Source: Pseudoalteromonas piscicida
GTDB taxonomy: Bacteria > Pseudomonadota > Gammaproteobacteria > Enterobacterales > Alteromonadaceae
Assembly (NCBI RefSeq): GCF_000238315.3
Contig: NZ_CP011924.1
Coordinates: 641,501-705,500 of the forward strand
Reading direction: 5' to 3'
DNA length: 64,000 bases
Shown here: piece after piece, positions 35,117-43,824 of the stretch
Layout of the letters: every line of letters starts with the position of its first letter
How positions within the stretch are numbered: the stretch's first letter is position 1
Notes under the pieces: generated by a model
Told to the model about the DNA's origin: nothing
The model's input: the letters and a program-made list of their open reading frames with translations, nothing else
Databases searched by the model: none
Program-made: the position numbers and the translations under genes

Positions 35117-36763
35117 ATGGGTGGTCGTGTAGATTTGGATAGTTGGCAAAAGCTCAGTAGTTCTGCGCAGCGAGTAGAGCAACAGCATTTAAAAACGATG
35201 TTTGCAAACGATGCACATAGGTTTGAAAAGTTCTCTCGTCAAATCTCAGGTGTATTGTTCGACTTTTCCAAGCAACGCATTGATGACCAAACATTCTCTG
35301 AGATGATGCAGCTCGCAAAAGAGAGCGATATTGCGCGTTGGCGAGAAAAGATGTTCTCAGGTGAAAAAATAAATATCACTGAGGACCGAGCGGTTTTACA
35401 TACAGCGCTGCGTAACCGAGCTAATACACCTATTTATGTGGATGGGGTGAACGTTACTGAACAAGTCAATGCAGAATTAGAAAAACTACAAGCATTTAGT
35501 AACCGAGTTCGTTCAGGTGAGTGGCAAGGGTATACAGGCAAAGCCGTAAAAGATGTGGTTGCCATTGGCGTTGGCGGGTCTAACTTAGGCCCGCAAATGG
35601 TGACTGATGCGCTTGCTGCGTATGCAGATAACACGCTAAACGTGCATTATGTTTCGAATGTTGATGGTGTACAGATTGCTTCAGTACTAAAAGGTTTGGA
35701 CGCAGAAACCACGCTGTTTGTTGTGTCATCAAAAACCTTCACAACCTCTGAAACCATGACCAATGCAAAGACTGCCGTTGAGTGGTTTTTGAATGCTGCA
35801 AATGATAGAGCGGCAATCGCCAAGCATTTTGTTGCGGTGAGCACCAACCTTGAGAAGACCAGAGCATTTGGTATTAGCGATGACAACGTGTTTACGATGT
35901 GGGACTGGGTTGGCGGTCGTTTCTCGCTTTGGAGCGCGATAGGATTACCAATCGCACTTTATTTAGGCTTCGATAAGTTTGTCGAAGTGCTGGAAGGTGC
36001 GTTTGAAATTGATGAGCACTTTAAAACGGCAAACAACGAAGACAATATTCCACTGTTGATGGCGTTACTCAGCGTTTGGAATACCAGCTTCTTAGGGTAT
36101 CAAGCACAAGCGATTTTGCCTTATGATCAGGCGCTTCATATGCTGCCTGCGTATTTACAACAAGGTGAAATGGAAAGTAATGGTAAGCATGTTACTTTTG
36201 CAGGAGAGCAGGTAAACTATACGACTGTGCCAATTATTTGGGGCATGACAGGGATAAATGGCCAGCACGCTTTTTATCAGTGTTTACACCAAGGTAATGT
36301 GATTGTACCGGCCGATTTCATCGCTTCGATTGAACCGCAAAACAAAGTAGGCCAGCATCACGATATTTTACTGTCTAACTTCTTCGCGCAAACGGAAGCA
36401 ATGATGACGGGTGTAGATGCACAGCAGGTACGTGAAGATTTAACGGCTAAAGGTAAGTCGGATGCGGAAATTGATAAGTTGATCCCGCATAAAATACACC
36501 AAGGTAACCGTCCAACCTCTTCATTTATCTTAGATAAGGTAGATGCAAAAGCTGTGGGCCGACTAATTGCCTTGTATGAACACAAAATTTTCTGCCAAGG
36601 CATCATTTTGGATGTGTGTTCATTTGACCAGTGGGGTGTTGAGCTTGGTAAAGGACTGGCATCAAATATTGAAGCCGAGTTAACACAAGAAGGCGTTTCT
36701 AACCCTCATGATAGCTCAACGGCGGGTCTAATCGCTTATTACAAGCAAAAGAGAACAAATTAG
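35117..36763 (+). CDS. pgi: Glucose-6-phosphate isomerase
   Basis: A 548-residue cytoplasmic enzyme interconverting glucose-6-phosphate and fructose-6-phosphate; the length equals E. coli Pgi (549). It shows the first signature VVSSKTFTTSETMTNA, GVGGSNLGPQMV for phosphate binding, the catalytic Glu region QQGEMESNGK, the His-bearing HKIHQGNRPTSS and the C-terminal DQWGVELGKGLA signature. The ATG has AGGGGAA ahead of it. A LacI-type operator lies in its promoter region, and zwf-pgl follow on the same strand after a hairpin. Confidence 0.97.
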   Translation: MGGRVDLDSWQKLSSSAQRVEQQHLKTMFANDAHRFEKFSRQISGVLFDFSKQRIDDQTFSEMMQLAKESDIARWREKMFSGEKINITEDRAVLHTALRNRANTPIYVDGVNVTEQVNAELEKLQAFSNRVRSGEWQGYTGKAVKDVVAIGVGGSNLGPQMVTDALAAYADNTLNVHYVSNVDGVQIASVLKGLDAETTLFVVSSKTFTTSETMTNAKTAVEWFLNAANDRAAIAKHFVAVSTNLEKTRAFGISDDNVFTMWDWVGGRFSLWSAIGLPIALYLGFDKFVEVLEGAFEIDEHFKTANNEDNIPLLMALLSVWNTSFLGYQAQAILPYDQALHMLPAYLQQGEMESNGKHVTFAGEQVNYTTVPIIWGMTGINGQHAFYQCLHQGNVIVPADFIASIEPQNKVGQHHDILLSNFFAQTEAMMTGVDAQQVREDLTAKGKSDAEIDKLIPHKIHQGNRPTSSFILDKVDAKAVGRLIALYEHKIFCQGIILDVCSFDQWGVELGKGLASNIEAELTQEGVSNPHDSSTAGLIAYYKQKRTN

Positions 36764-36825
36764 TACTTCGAGTGGAACTTGAAGTAAACAGAATACCTTT
36801 GAACGGGTAGCGCTGGAGTACTTAG

Positions 36826-36857
36826 AACCTGTATTTTTGTGAGAGGAAATACAGGTT
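36826..36857 (+). terminator. Hairpin after pgi
   Basis: An 11-bp stem AACCTGTATTT / AAATACAGGTT with a 10-base loop, about 60 bp after the pgi stop. The T tail is short (TTTCT), so it is a probable but weak terminator. Confidence 0.5.
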
Positions 36858-36871
36858 TCTAAGACTCATTT

Positions 36872-36924
36872 ATACCAACTTACTTAATCCCTCAAATTGA
36901 GCAGGTCTTAAGTCAAATTGATAT
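36872..36924 (-). repeat. Interspersed inverted-repeat element, short form, copy C (53 bp)
   Basis: It starts ATACCAACTTACTTAAT and ends in TCAAATTGATAT. The right portion, with CAAATTGAGCAGGTCTTAAG, matches the reverse complement of the left end of copy A, so this is an internally deleted copy in the opposite orientation. It lies in the pgi-zwf gap. Confidence 0.6.
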
Positions 36925-37048
36925 TACTAGCGCATTGCAATCGAAATCATCACCCGTTACACAATGAGTTTGGTAGGCTTTGGAGTGGCTCCAAATCGAA
37001 TAAACACTGCGTGCTTGTAGTGCACGCCTAACCTAATGAGAGTGAATT

Positions 37049-38518
37049 ATGCTTAATCCTTTTGACATCGTAATTTTTGGTGGGGGAGGCGATTTAGCAC
37101 TTCGCAAACTCCTACCTGCCTTGTATCGTGCATATCAAGAAGGTAACTTACCTGAAGGCACTCGCATCTTACCGACCGTTCGTGAACAAAACAAACAACA
37201 AGAATTTATCGAAACGGCACATATCGCATTACAAACTCACCTTGGCAAAGGCGAATACAACAAGAAAGATTGGTCCGCATTTGAACAGTTTTTAGTGCCT
37301 GTGGTAGTCAACGTTACTGAAGAAGATGAACACTGGGATACGCTAAAGAATATGTTGGCTGATGGGGAAGATAAGTCTCGTGTATTCTACTTGTCACTTC
37401 CTCCAGCGCTTTATGGCCGTTGTTGTGAGCTATTGTCAATCAAAGGGCTAATCACTGAGCAATCACGTGTAGTTGTTGAAAAGCCTATTGGTTATTGCGG
37501 TAAATCTGCAGAAGAAATCAATGCCAAAATCGGTGAGTTCTTCTCGGAAGAGCAAGTATTCCGTATCGATCATTATCTAGGTAAAGAAACGGTTCAAAAC
37601 CTGATGGCACTTAGATTCTCAAACGCACTGTTCGAGAATTTATGGGATGCTAAAGCCATAGATAATATTCAGATCAGTATCTCTGAAACAGTCGGTCTTG
37701 AAAGCAGAGCTGGCTTCTACGACAAAGCGGGTGCACTTCGTGATATGGTACAAAATCACTTATTGCAACTACTTTGCTTGGTTGCGATGGAGTCACCACA
37801 TAAACTTAATGCCAACAGTATTCGCACTGAAAAGCTTAAAGTATTAGAAGCGCTTAGACCGCTAATTGACGCGGATGTAGATAATAATGTTGTGCGTGGC
37901 CAATATGTGCCAGGCGACCTTGAAGGTAAGCTGGTACCTGGCTACCTAGAAGAGTTGGGTGAAGGGTCGAGTAAAACAGAAACATTTGTTGCTATTCGCG
38001 CTCACATTGATAACTGGCGTTGGTCTGGCGTGCCTTTCTATTTAAGAACAGGCAAGCGTATGAAAAAGCGTTGTGCTGAAATTGTAGTTGAGTACAAGCC
38101 TGTTTCTCACAATGTTTATGGTGATGCGGCGGGTCCAATTCAGCCAAACCGTTTGGTGATAAGATTACAGCCTGAAGAAAGTATTCAGTTAACGCTAATG
38201 TCTAAGCGTCTAGATAACCTTGAAATGCAACTAGAGCCAGTGACGCTAAATATCTCATTGAGTGAAAAGTATAACAATGGCTATCATTCAGATGCATATA
38301 AGCGCTTAATGCTAGACGCCGCTGCAAATAACCCTGCTTTATTTATTCACCGTGACGAAGTGCGCCAAGCGTGGCAGTGGGTTGATCCAATCATTGAGCG
38401 TTGGCAGAGTAAAGGGGCTCCGTCACTTTATCGTGCTGGCTCTTGGGGTCCTGAAGACGCCGATGAACTGCTAGAAGAAAACAAACATGTTTGGTTCAAC
38501 GCGGGAGAGCAAGCGTAA
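37049..38518 (+). CDS. zwf: Glucose-6-phosphate 1-dehydrogenase
   Basis: A 489-residue enzyme (E. coli Zwf 491) that makes 6-phosphogluconolactone and NADPH, feeding the pentose phosphate and Entner-Doudoroff routes. It has the dinucleotide motif FGGGGDLALRKLLPALY (a G-G-G-G-D-L form) and the active-site signature FRIDHYLGKETVQNLMALRF. The stop overlaps the pgl start as TAATG. In Shewanella and other relatives zwf-pgl is followed by edd and eda; those genes are not seen here. Confidence 0.97.
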   Translation: MLNPFDIVIFGGGGDLALRKLLPALYRAYQEGNLPEGTRILPTVREQNKQQEFIETAHIALQTHLGKGEYNKKDWSAFEQFLVPVVVNVTEEDEHWDTLKNMLADGEDKSRVFYLSLPPALYGRCCELLSIKGLITEQSRVVVEKPIGYCGKSAEEINAKIGEFFSEEQVFRIDHYLGKETVQNLMALRFSNALFENLWDAKAIDNIQISISETVGLESRAGFYDKAGALRDMVQNHLLQLLCLVAMESPHKLNANSIRTEKLKVLEALRPLIDADVDNNVVRGQYVPGDLEGKLVPGYLEELGEGSSKTETFVAIRAHIDNWRWSGVPFYLRTGKRMKKRCAEIVVEYKPVSHNVYGDAAGPIQPNRLVIRLQPEESIQLTLMSKRLDNLEMQLEPVTLNISLSEKYNNGYHSDAYKRLMLDAAANNPALFIHRDEVRQAWQWVDPIIERWQSKGAPSLYRAGSWGPEDADELLEENKHVWFNAGEQA

Positions 38519-39228
38519 TGGCACAGTTAACAGAAAGAAATTTCAGCTCCAAAGACGAGATGACAGCAGCGCTTGCAGAGCTACTCCAATCAGGGCTTAG
38601 CCAAGGGATTGCACAAGATGGTGAAGCTGTGCTGTTAGTATCTGGTGGTTCATCACCGGCTCCAGCGTATCGTTACCTTTCTGGTGTTGAACTAGGCTGG
38701 GACAAAATTACGGTTGCTATGGTTGATGAACGTTGGGTCGAACCGGAACACGAAAAGTCTAACGAAGCATTTATCAAGTCGACATTACTGCAAGACAAAG
38801 CGGCAAATGCTCGATTTGTAACAATGAAGAATGCGGCAGTGTCAGCAGAAGAGGGCGCTGCTCTATGTGAGTCTGCTTATGCAGCGTTGAAAAAACCGTT
38901 CGATGTTACTATTTTGGGAATGGGGCCGGATGGTCATACCGCCAGTTTATTTCCAAATGCAAAGGGCCTAGAGCACGCGTTAACGACCACAAACACCGTA
39001 TGCGCAATTAATGCTCATCAAAGCGAAGTGACAGGTGAGATCACTGAGCGCATGAGTTTGTCTTTGGCGGGAATAGCTAACTCTAAGGCGGCTGTTTTAT
39101 TGATCTCTGGTGATGAAAAAAAGGCGGTGTATGAAGCGGCAAAACAACCCGGCTCAGAGTATGAAGTACCGCTGCGCGCTGTATTAAATCACCCTGATAT
39201 TAATTTGACCGTATTTTGGTGCCCGTAA
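38518..39228 (+). CDS. pgl: 6-phosphogluconolactonase
   Basis: A 236-residue enzyme of the SOL/DevB type that hydrolyses 6-phosphogluconolactone. The ATG at 38518 overlaps the zwf stop. The family motifs are LLVSGGSSPAPAYRYLS, VAMVDERWVEPEHEKSNE, and the catalytic-site block VTILGMGPDGHTASLFPN. The full-length gene is intact, but everything from codon 87 to beyond the stop is repeated exactly just downstream (39345-39912). A G·T-containing hairpin GTAAGGCTGGC-GTGATA-GCTGGCCTTAC (39259-39286) lies after the stop. Confidence 0.95.
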   Translation: MAQLTERNFSSKDEMTAALAELLQSGLSQGIAQDGEAVLLVSGGSSPAPAYRYLSGVELGWDKITVAMVDERWVEPEHEKSNEAFIKSTLLQDKAANARFVTMKNAAVSAEEGAALCESAYAALKKPFDVTILGMGPDGHTASLFPNAKGLEHALTTTNTVCAINAHQSEVTGEITERMSLSLAGIANSKAAVLLISGDEKKAVYEAAKQPGSEYEVPLRAVLNHPDINLTVFWCP

Positions 39229-39344
39229 CCCGAGTGCATCTACTAGAAATAGTAAAATGTAAGGCTGGCGTGATAGCTGGCCTTACCTTGATTACTTGGG
39301 TCAACTGATTGAATATCTCTGGACATTCAGCTCGGAGCGACAAC
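38777..39344 (+). repeat. 568-bp direct repeat, unit 1 (3' part of pgl plus downstream sequence)
   Basis: It begins within pgl at AGTCGACATTACTGC and runs through the pgl stop, the hairpin and a tail ending in CTCGGAGCGACAAC. Unit 2 follows without any gap and appears identical. Confidence 0.93.
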
Positions 39345-39796
39345 AGTCGACATTACTGCAAGACAAAGCGGCAAATGCTCGATTTGTAACAATGAAGAAT
39401 GCGGCAGTGTCAGCAGAAGAGGGCGCTGCTCTATGTGAGTCTGCTTATGCAGCGTTGAAAAAACCGTTCGATGTTACTATTTTGGGAATGGGGCCGGATG
39501 GTCATACCGCCAGTTTATTTCCAAATGCAAAGGGCCTAGAGCACGCGTTAACGACCACAAACACCGTATGCGCAATTAATGCTCATCAAAGCGAAGTGAC
39601 AGGTGAGATCACTGAGCGCATGAGTTTGTCTTTGGCGGGAATAGCTAACTCTAAGGCGGCTGTTTTATTGATCTCTGGTGATGAAAAAAAGGCGGTGTAT
39701 GAAGCGGCAAAACAACCCGGCTCAGAGTATGAAGTACCGCTGCGCGCTGTATTAAATCACCCTGATATTAATTTGACCGTATTTTGGTGCCCGTAA
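39345..39796 (+). pseudogene. Truncated duplicate of pgl (C-terminal 150 codons)
   Basis: This copy lacks the first 86 codons of pgl, including the SGGSSPAPA substrate loop and most of the VDERW motif, but retains GMGPDGHTASLFPN. A readable frame can be extended back to a TTG at 39296 through non-pgl sequence (MGQLIEYLWTFSSERQ), but there is no ribosome binding site and the protein could not be a normal lactonase. It is a by-product of the 568-bp duplication. Confidence 0.85.
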
Positions 39797-39912
39797 CCCG
39801 AGTGCATCTACTAGAAATAGTAAAATGTAAGGCTGGCGTGATAGCTGGCCTTACCTTGATTACTTGGGTCAACTGATTGAATATCTCTGGACATTCAGCT
39901 CGGAGCGACAAC
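39345..39912 (+). repeat. 568-bp direct repeat, unit 2
   Basis: An apparently exact head-to-tail copy of 38777-39344, joined with only one base of shared homology. It ends where the heptanucleotide array begins (39914). The exactness indicates either a very recent event or an assembly artefact next to the array. Confidence 0.93.
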
Positions 39913-39913
39913 A

Positions 39914-40446
39914 CTTCTTACTTCTTACTTCTTACTTCTTACTTCTTACTTCTTACTTCTTACTTCTTACTTCTTACTTCTTACTTCTTACTTCTTACTT
40001 CTTACTTCTTACTTCTTACTTCTTACTTCTTACTTCTTACTTCTTACTTCTTACTTCTTACTTCTTACTTCTTACTTCTTACTTCTTACTTCTTACTTCT
40101 TACTTCTTACTTCTTACTTCTTACTTCTTACTTCTTACTTCTTACTTCTTACTTCTTACTTCTTACTTCTTACTTCTTACTTCTTACTTCTTACTTCTTA
40201 CTTCTTACTTCTTACTTCTTACTTCTTACTTCTTACTTCTTACTTCTTACTTCTTACTTCTTACTTCTTACTTCTTACTTCTTACTTCTTACTTCTTACT
40301 TCTTACTTCTTACTTCTTACTTCTTACTTCTTACTTCTTACTTCTTACTTCTTACTTCTTACTTCTTACTTCTTACTTCTTACTTCTTACTTCTTACTTC
40401 TTACTTCTTACTTCTTACTTCTTACTTCTTACTTCTTACTTCTTAC
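39914..40446 (+). repeat. Heptanucleotide tandem repeat (CTTCTTA), 76 perfect copies
   Basis: 533 bases, 76 units plus one base; I found no interruption and the phase is kept from end to end. Since 7 is not a multiple of 3, all plus-strand frames stay open and cycle through the same peptide FLLLTSY, while the minus strand is full of TAA/TAG. It is flanked by the duplicated pgl tail on the left and by the control region of the TonB receptor on the right. Such arrays are prone to length change by slippage. The true copy number may differ from that assembled. Confidence 0.95.
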
Positions 40447-40632
40447 GAATAAAAGCAATAAATTTTACTGATTCAAGATACGATCATTATAAAATCAATA
40501 AGTCCCGTAATGGGGTATTTAAATTTGTGCAAAAAATAGTGATAACTAACTCGCTGATCGTAGATTTTATAAGCCTTTGTCATAAAAAATTCTCTTAAAA
40601 GAACTAGACAGTACTTACAGATAAATCTATAA

Positions 40633-40646
40633 TGACAGCGTTGTCA
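40633..40646. promoter_or_regulatory. LacI-type operator TGACAGCGTTGTCA, distal site of the TonB receptor gene
   Basis: Identical to the 14-mer upstream of pgi, extended here to AATGACAGCGTTGTCATT. It is 313 bp upstream of the proximal copy, a spacing that could allow looping by a tetramer-like or paired repressor. Confidence 0.75.
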
Positions 40647-40695
40647 TTGATATTGATTCTCATCTTTAGCTTCTGCCCAAGCTTGATGAGGGAAT

Positions 40696-40723
40696 TGAAT
40701 ACACACCCCCTTGTGTGTATTCA
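40696..40723. promoter_or_regulatory. 11-bp-stem hairpin TGAATACACAC-CCCCTT-GTGTGTATTCA
   Basis: A perfect inverted repeat between the two operators. There is no T tail. It could be a binding site for another regulator or an RNA structure in a long leader. Confidence 0.5.
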
Positions 40724-40945
40724 GATAATTAAAATGTCCCTTTATTGAGACAATTCCATCTTAAAACCCTACAGCAGCAAAATTTTTTGTGCTATTCTCC
40801 AATCGTTTTTGTAACAAACCATATCTTGGCTATATTTAAGTTTATATTTATCAATAAGATATCTATCTATATGAATATTTTTTGAATAACAGGCCAAAAA
40901 AATTGTAGCGAATATGTAATTTAGGGTGTATGGTTTGTTATTAGA

Positions 40946-40959
40946 TGACAGCGTTGTCA
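40946..40959. promoter_or_regulatory. LacI-type operator TGACAGCGTTGTCA, proximal site of the TonB receptor gene
   Basis: The exact 14-mer ends 56 bp before the GTG start of the receptor, extended to GATGACAGCGTTGTCATC with matching outer bases. It is well placed to block the promoter. Confidence 0.8.
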
Positions 40960-41015
40960 TCATCACTGGGCAGAAGTGATTTAAAAAACCAACAAAATGA
41001 TTCAAGGGGAATCCT

Positions 41016-43763
41016 GTGTTAGCTAATAATTTCAAAAAAAGCTTACTTGCAGTTAACGTCAGCATCGCACTAGGTGCGGGCTTTTCAGGCGTTGTAGTTG
41101 CAGAAGAAAGTCAAAGCCAAAATCAAGTACAAGAAAACGTAGAAGTCATTGAAGTTCGTGGCTTGCGAGCATCAAACAAAGAAAATATTAATACAAAAAG
41201 ATTCGCGACTGCAGTTGTTGACGCAGTGAGCGCTGAAGATATCGGTAAGTTTCCTGACTCAGACGTAGGTCAAGCGTTAGGGCGTATTCCAGGTATTAGC
41301 GTTGGACGAGCTTTTGGTCAAGGTAGTTCTGTATCCATTAGGGGTACCGATCCTTCTATGACGTTGACTACGTTAAACGGCCAGAATGTGGCTTCAACCG
41401 GCTGGTATGATCAAATGAATTTAGACCGTTCATTTAATTATTCTATGTTACCGTCACAGCTGATTGGCGGAATTGAAGTTTATAAAGCGACACAGGCGAA
41501 CCTGGTTGAAGGTGGTATCGGTGGTACAGTAATCGTAAAAACACGCAAGCCTCTTGACTTAGAATCTAATACATCGTTTCTTTCGCTAAAAGGCGAGTAT
41601 GGTACCCTAAACGAGGAGATATCTCCTGAAGTTTCTGGGCTATACAGTTGGAAAAACAAAGATGAAACTTTTGGTGTACTTGTAGCCGCTGCATACATCG
41701 ATCGTGAATATCTTCGTCAAGGCACCGAAGCCGATCTTGATTGGGGTGGAAATTCATCAGTACAACCTTCAAGTTTTTTACAAGATCAAGAGCGCACAGC
41801 TATAGATGTAACGCTTCAATATCGTCCAACAGAACAACTTGAATTGGGTATTCACGCACTTTCATTAGAGCTCGGCGCTGACAGCACTGGTGCTAATATG
41901 TACTTTGGTACTGATAATAACTGGGGCGCTTGGACACCGGAAGAATCAGTATGTAAAACGTACAATGCTGCTGGCGTCTGTACATATAGCGATACGCCAA
42001 AAGATAGAGGAAGCAACGTATTTTTCCAAAATTGGGCTCGCCAAGGAGAAATGACTTCAGACACTCTAGAATTTAACTGGAAGTACCAGTCTGATACTTA
42101 TGAAATCTCAGGTGTTCTTGGTCACTCGAAAGCGGAAGGTGGTACAGACATGAGTGCTAACTTTGGTTTTGGTTGGTGGGGAAATGCTTATGTTGATGGA
42201 AATGGACTAAAGCAAACGTCCGATGCTAACTTCGACCAAGTAAACTGGTGGGGAGTCGTAGATGCAACTGGTAAACAAATAAAACTTGATGGTGCTGATC
42301 TTGGCTTTACCGTTGAACAGCTACCTGCATATGGTACAACGTCTACTTGGACAGGTATAAAGGGTCCAAATAAAGATGAGGAAGTGTATGGTCAAGTTGA
42401 TTTTGATTACTACGTTGACTTTGGCGCGATCAACAAACTTGAGTTTGGGGTAAGATATACTGAACATGAATTTGAGAAAAAGCTATATACGGCTGTATAC
42501 GACCAGTCAAAAATAACAGCCCCTGCAGATGGTGAAAATGCAGGAGGTTTTGCCAACTATTTTAGTGTTCAGGATTTATATAGCGGTACAATGCCAATTG
42601 GCTATGATGGTTGGACTATTCCTCGTGCAAACCGAGATGCAATGATAAATGCTACATTGTCTCTAATCGATCAGTTTGCTTATAACCGTTCGGGCTACGG
42701 AAAAATAGAAGAAGACAATCTGTCATTGTATGCTATGGCGTCTTTTGAAGGCGAAGGTTTCCGAGGTAACTTCGGGCTAAGATATGTCAGTACAGATGTG
42801 ACTTCAAAAGGTCATATCATCGATAATAGCCCAGCTGATATTCTTGCAAATAACAATGGTTGGAGCGAAGCTCCAGTAGGTGTTGATGGTGATTACAATG
42901 ATGTGTTGCCAAGTGCTAATATTACCTTTGACCTATCTGAAGACTTAATTCTTCGCGTTTCAGCTGGTCAAGCTATTACTCGTCCAAACTACGACAACTT
43001 ACTACTTTCAAAAGTAACTGGTTATCCTGATGACCGTATTGGTAATGAGGAGATTACTTACGGTAATCCTGACCTGAAACCAATGAAATCATCTCAAGCC
43101 GATGTTAGTTTAGAGTATTATTATGGTGAAGATGGCCTATTTGCCGTAACTTACTTTATAAAGGATGTGAGTAATTTTATTGTTGCGACGACTGATTTTA
43201 ATCAACAAATTGGTGTAATTAATAATGACCTTACTACACCAGCTGATGATTGGACCGTAAATCGCTATAAAAATGCAGGTGGCGGCGAGATTGATGGCGT
43301 TGAATTCCAGTGGAATCATGCTTGGGATAATGGGTTTGGTATAAACGCTAACTACACATACACAGATGCAGGTGCACCAGCGGAGGTTTATACTGATAAT
43401 CTATCCCGTTTTACCGAGTCATCAGAGCATATGCTAAATCTAGTTGGCTATTGGGAAAATGATGAATTCTCGGCGAGAGCAGCGTATAACTGGAGATCTG
43501 AATACATGATTCGTGAATACGGTAACTATTACGGAAACCGTATGCACGATGACTTTGGTACACTTGATTTAACTTTCGGTTGGCAAGTTACAGACTACGC
43601 AGCGTTGACATTTGAAGTCGTAAATGTTACCGAGGAAGATGATGTTCAGTATGGTGCGGCAGAGGTTGGTGTTGATGTTAAGCCTGCGCTTCAGGATGGT
43701 TTCCCAACATGGTCTTTCCGTGGCGAAGCAACTTATAGATTAGGTGTTAATTTTAACTTCTAA
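41016..43763 (+). CDS. TonB-dependent outer-membrane receptor, likely for a carbohydrate
   Basis: A 915-residue receptor. The GTG start at 41016 has AAGGGGA five bases upstream. A signal peptide (cleavage near VVVAEES) is followed by a TonB-box-like VEVIEVRG, a plug domain (SAEDIGKFPDSDVGQALGRI, SIRGTDPSMTLTTLNG) and a large barrel that ends in an aromatic residue (RLGVNFNF). The plug form is that of the Xanthomonas-Caulobacter group of receptors tied to glycan uptake. It is followed by a terminator, then halogenase-like and SapC genes. Two LacI-type operators precede it, so expression is probably induced by a sugar. The substrate is unknown. Confidence 0.93.
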   Translation: MLANNFKKSLLAVNVSIALGAGFSGVVVAEESQSQNQVQENVEVIEVRGLRASNKENINTKRFATAVVDAVSAEDIGKFPDSDVGQALGRIPGISVGRAFGQGSSVSIRGTDPSMTLTTLNGQNVASTGWYDQMNLDRSFNYSMLPSQLIGGIEVYKATQANLVEGGIGGTVIVKTRKPLDLESNTSFLSLKGEYGTLNEEISPEVSGLYSWKNKDETFGVLVAAAYIDREYLRQGTEADLDWGGNSSVQPSSFLQDQERTAIDVTLQYRPTEQLELGIHALSLELGADSTGANMYFGTDNNWGAWTPEESVCKTYNAAGVCTYSDTPKDRGSNVFFQNWARQGEMTSDTLEFNWKYQSDTYEISGVLGHSKAEGGTDMSANFGFGWWGNAYVDGNGLKQTSDANFDQVNWWGVVDATGKQIKLDGADLGFTVEQLPAYGTTSTWTGIKGPNKDEEVYGQVDFDYYVDFGAINKLEFGVRYTEHEFEKKLYTAVYDQSKITAPADGENAGGFANYFSVQDLYSGTMPIGYDGWTIPRANRDAMINATLSLIDQFAYNRSGYGKIEEDNLSLYAMASFEGEGFRGNFGLRYVSTDVTSKGHIIDNSPADILANNNGWSEAPVGVDGDYNDVLPSANITFDLSEDLILRVSAGQAITRPNYDNLLLSKVTGYPDDRIGNEEITYGNPDLKPMKSSQADVSLEYYYGEDGLFAVTYFIKDVSNFIVATTDFNQQIGVINNDLTTPADDWTVNRYKNAGGGEIDGVEFQWNHAWDNGFGINANYTYTDAGAPAEVYTDNLSRFTESSEHMLNLVGYWENDEFSARAAYNWRSEYMIREYGNYYGNRMHDDFGTLDLTFGWQVTDYAALTFEVVNVTEEDDVQYGAAEVGVDVKPALQDGFPTWSFRGEATYRLGVNFNF

Positions 43764-43783
43764 TTATAAATTGTGTAAGCTAT

Positions 43784-43808
43784 AGCCCAGTTTTTACTGG
43801 GCTTTTTT
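43784..43808 (+). terminator. Terminator or attenuator after the TonB receptor gene
   Basis: Perfect stem AGCCCAGT-TTTT-ACTGGGCT followed by TTTTT. It lies in the 61-bp gap before the halogenase-like gene, so it may lower the expression of the two distal genes relative to the receptor. Confidence 0.85.
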
Positions 43809-43824
43809 ATTTCAAGAGGGCGAG

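Larger units (their letters stand above)
40447..41015. other. 569-bp control region ahead of the TonB receptor
   Basis: No gene is seen. It contains two LacI-type operators (40633 and 40946), a strong hairpin between them, and AT-rich promoter-like sequence. A sequence GATATTGATTCTCATC beside the first operator is a weak Fur-box resemblance only. Confidence 0.65.

Noticed and set aside
39296..39796. Second functional pgl gene
   Set aside because: It lacks the first 86 codons of pgl and its start lies in non-pgl sequence; it is a duplication fragment.
39914..40446. CRISPR array
   Set aside because: The repeat is 7 bp with no spacers, and no cas genes are nearby.
39864..40598. Protein of repeated FLLLTSY peptides
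   Set aside because: It is a translation of the CTTCTTA array, open in all three frames by repeat arithmetic, with no ribosome binding site or sensible N-terminus.
40648..40666. Fur box beside the distal operator of the TonB receptor
   Set aside because: Only about 13 of 19 bases match the consensus, and the receptor has LacI-type control.
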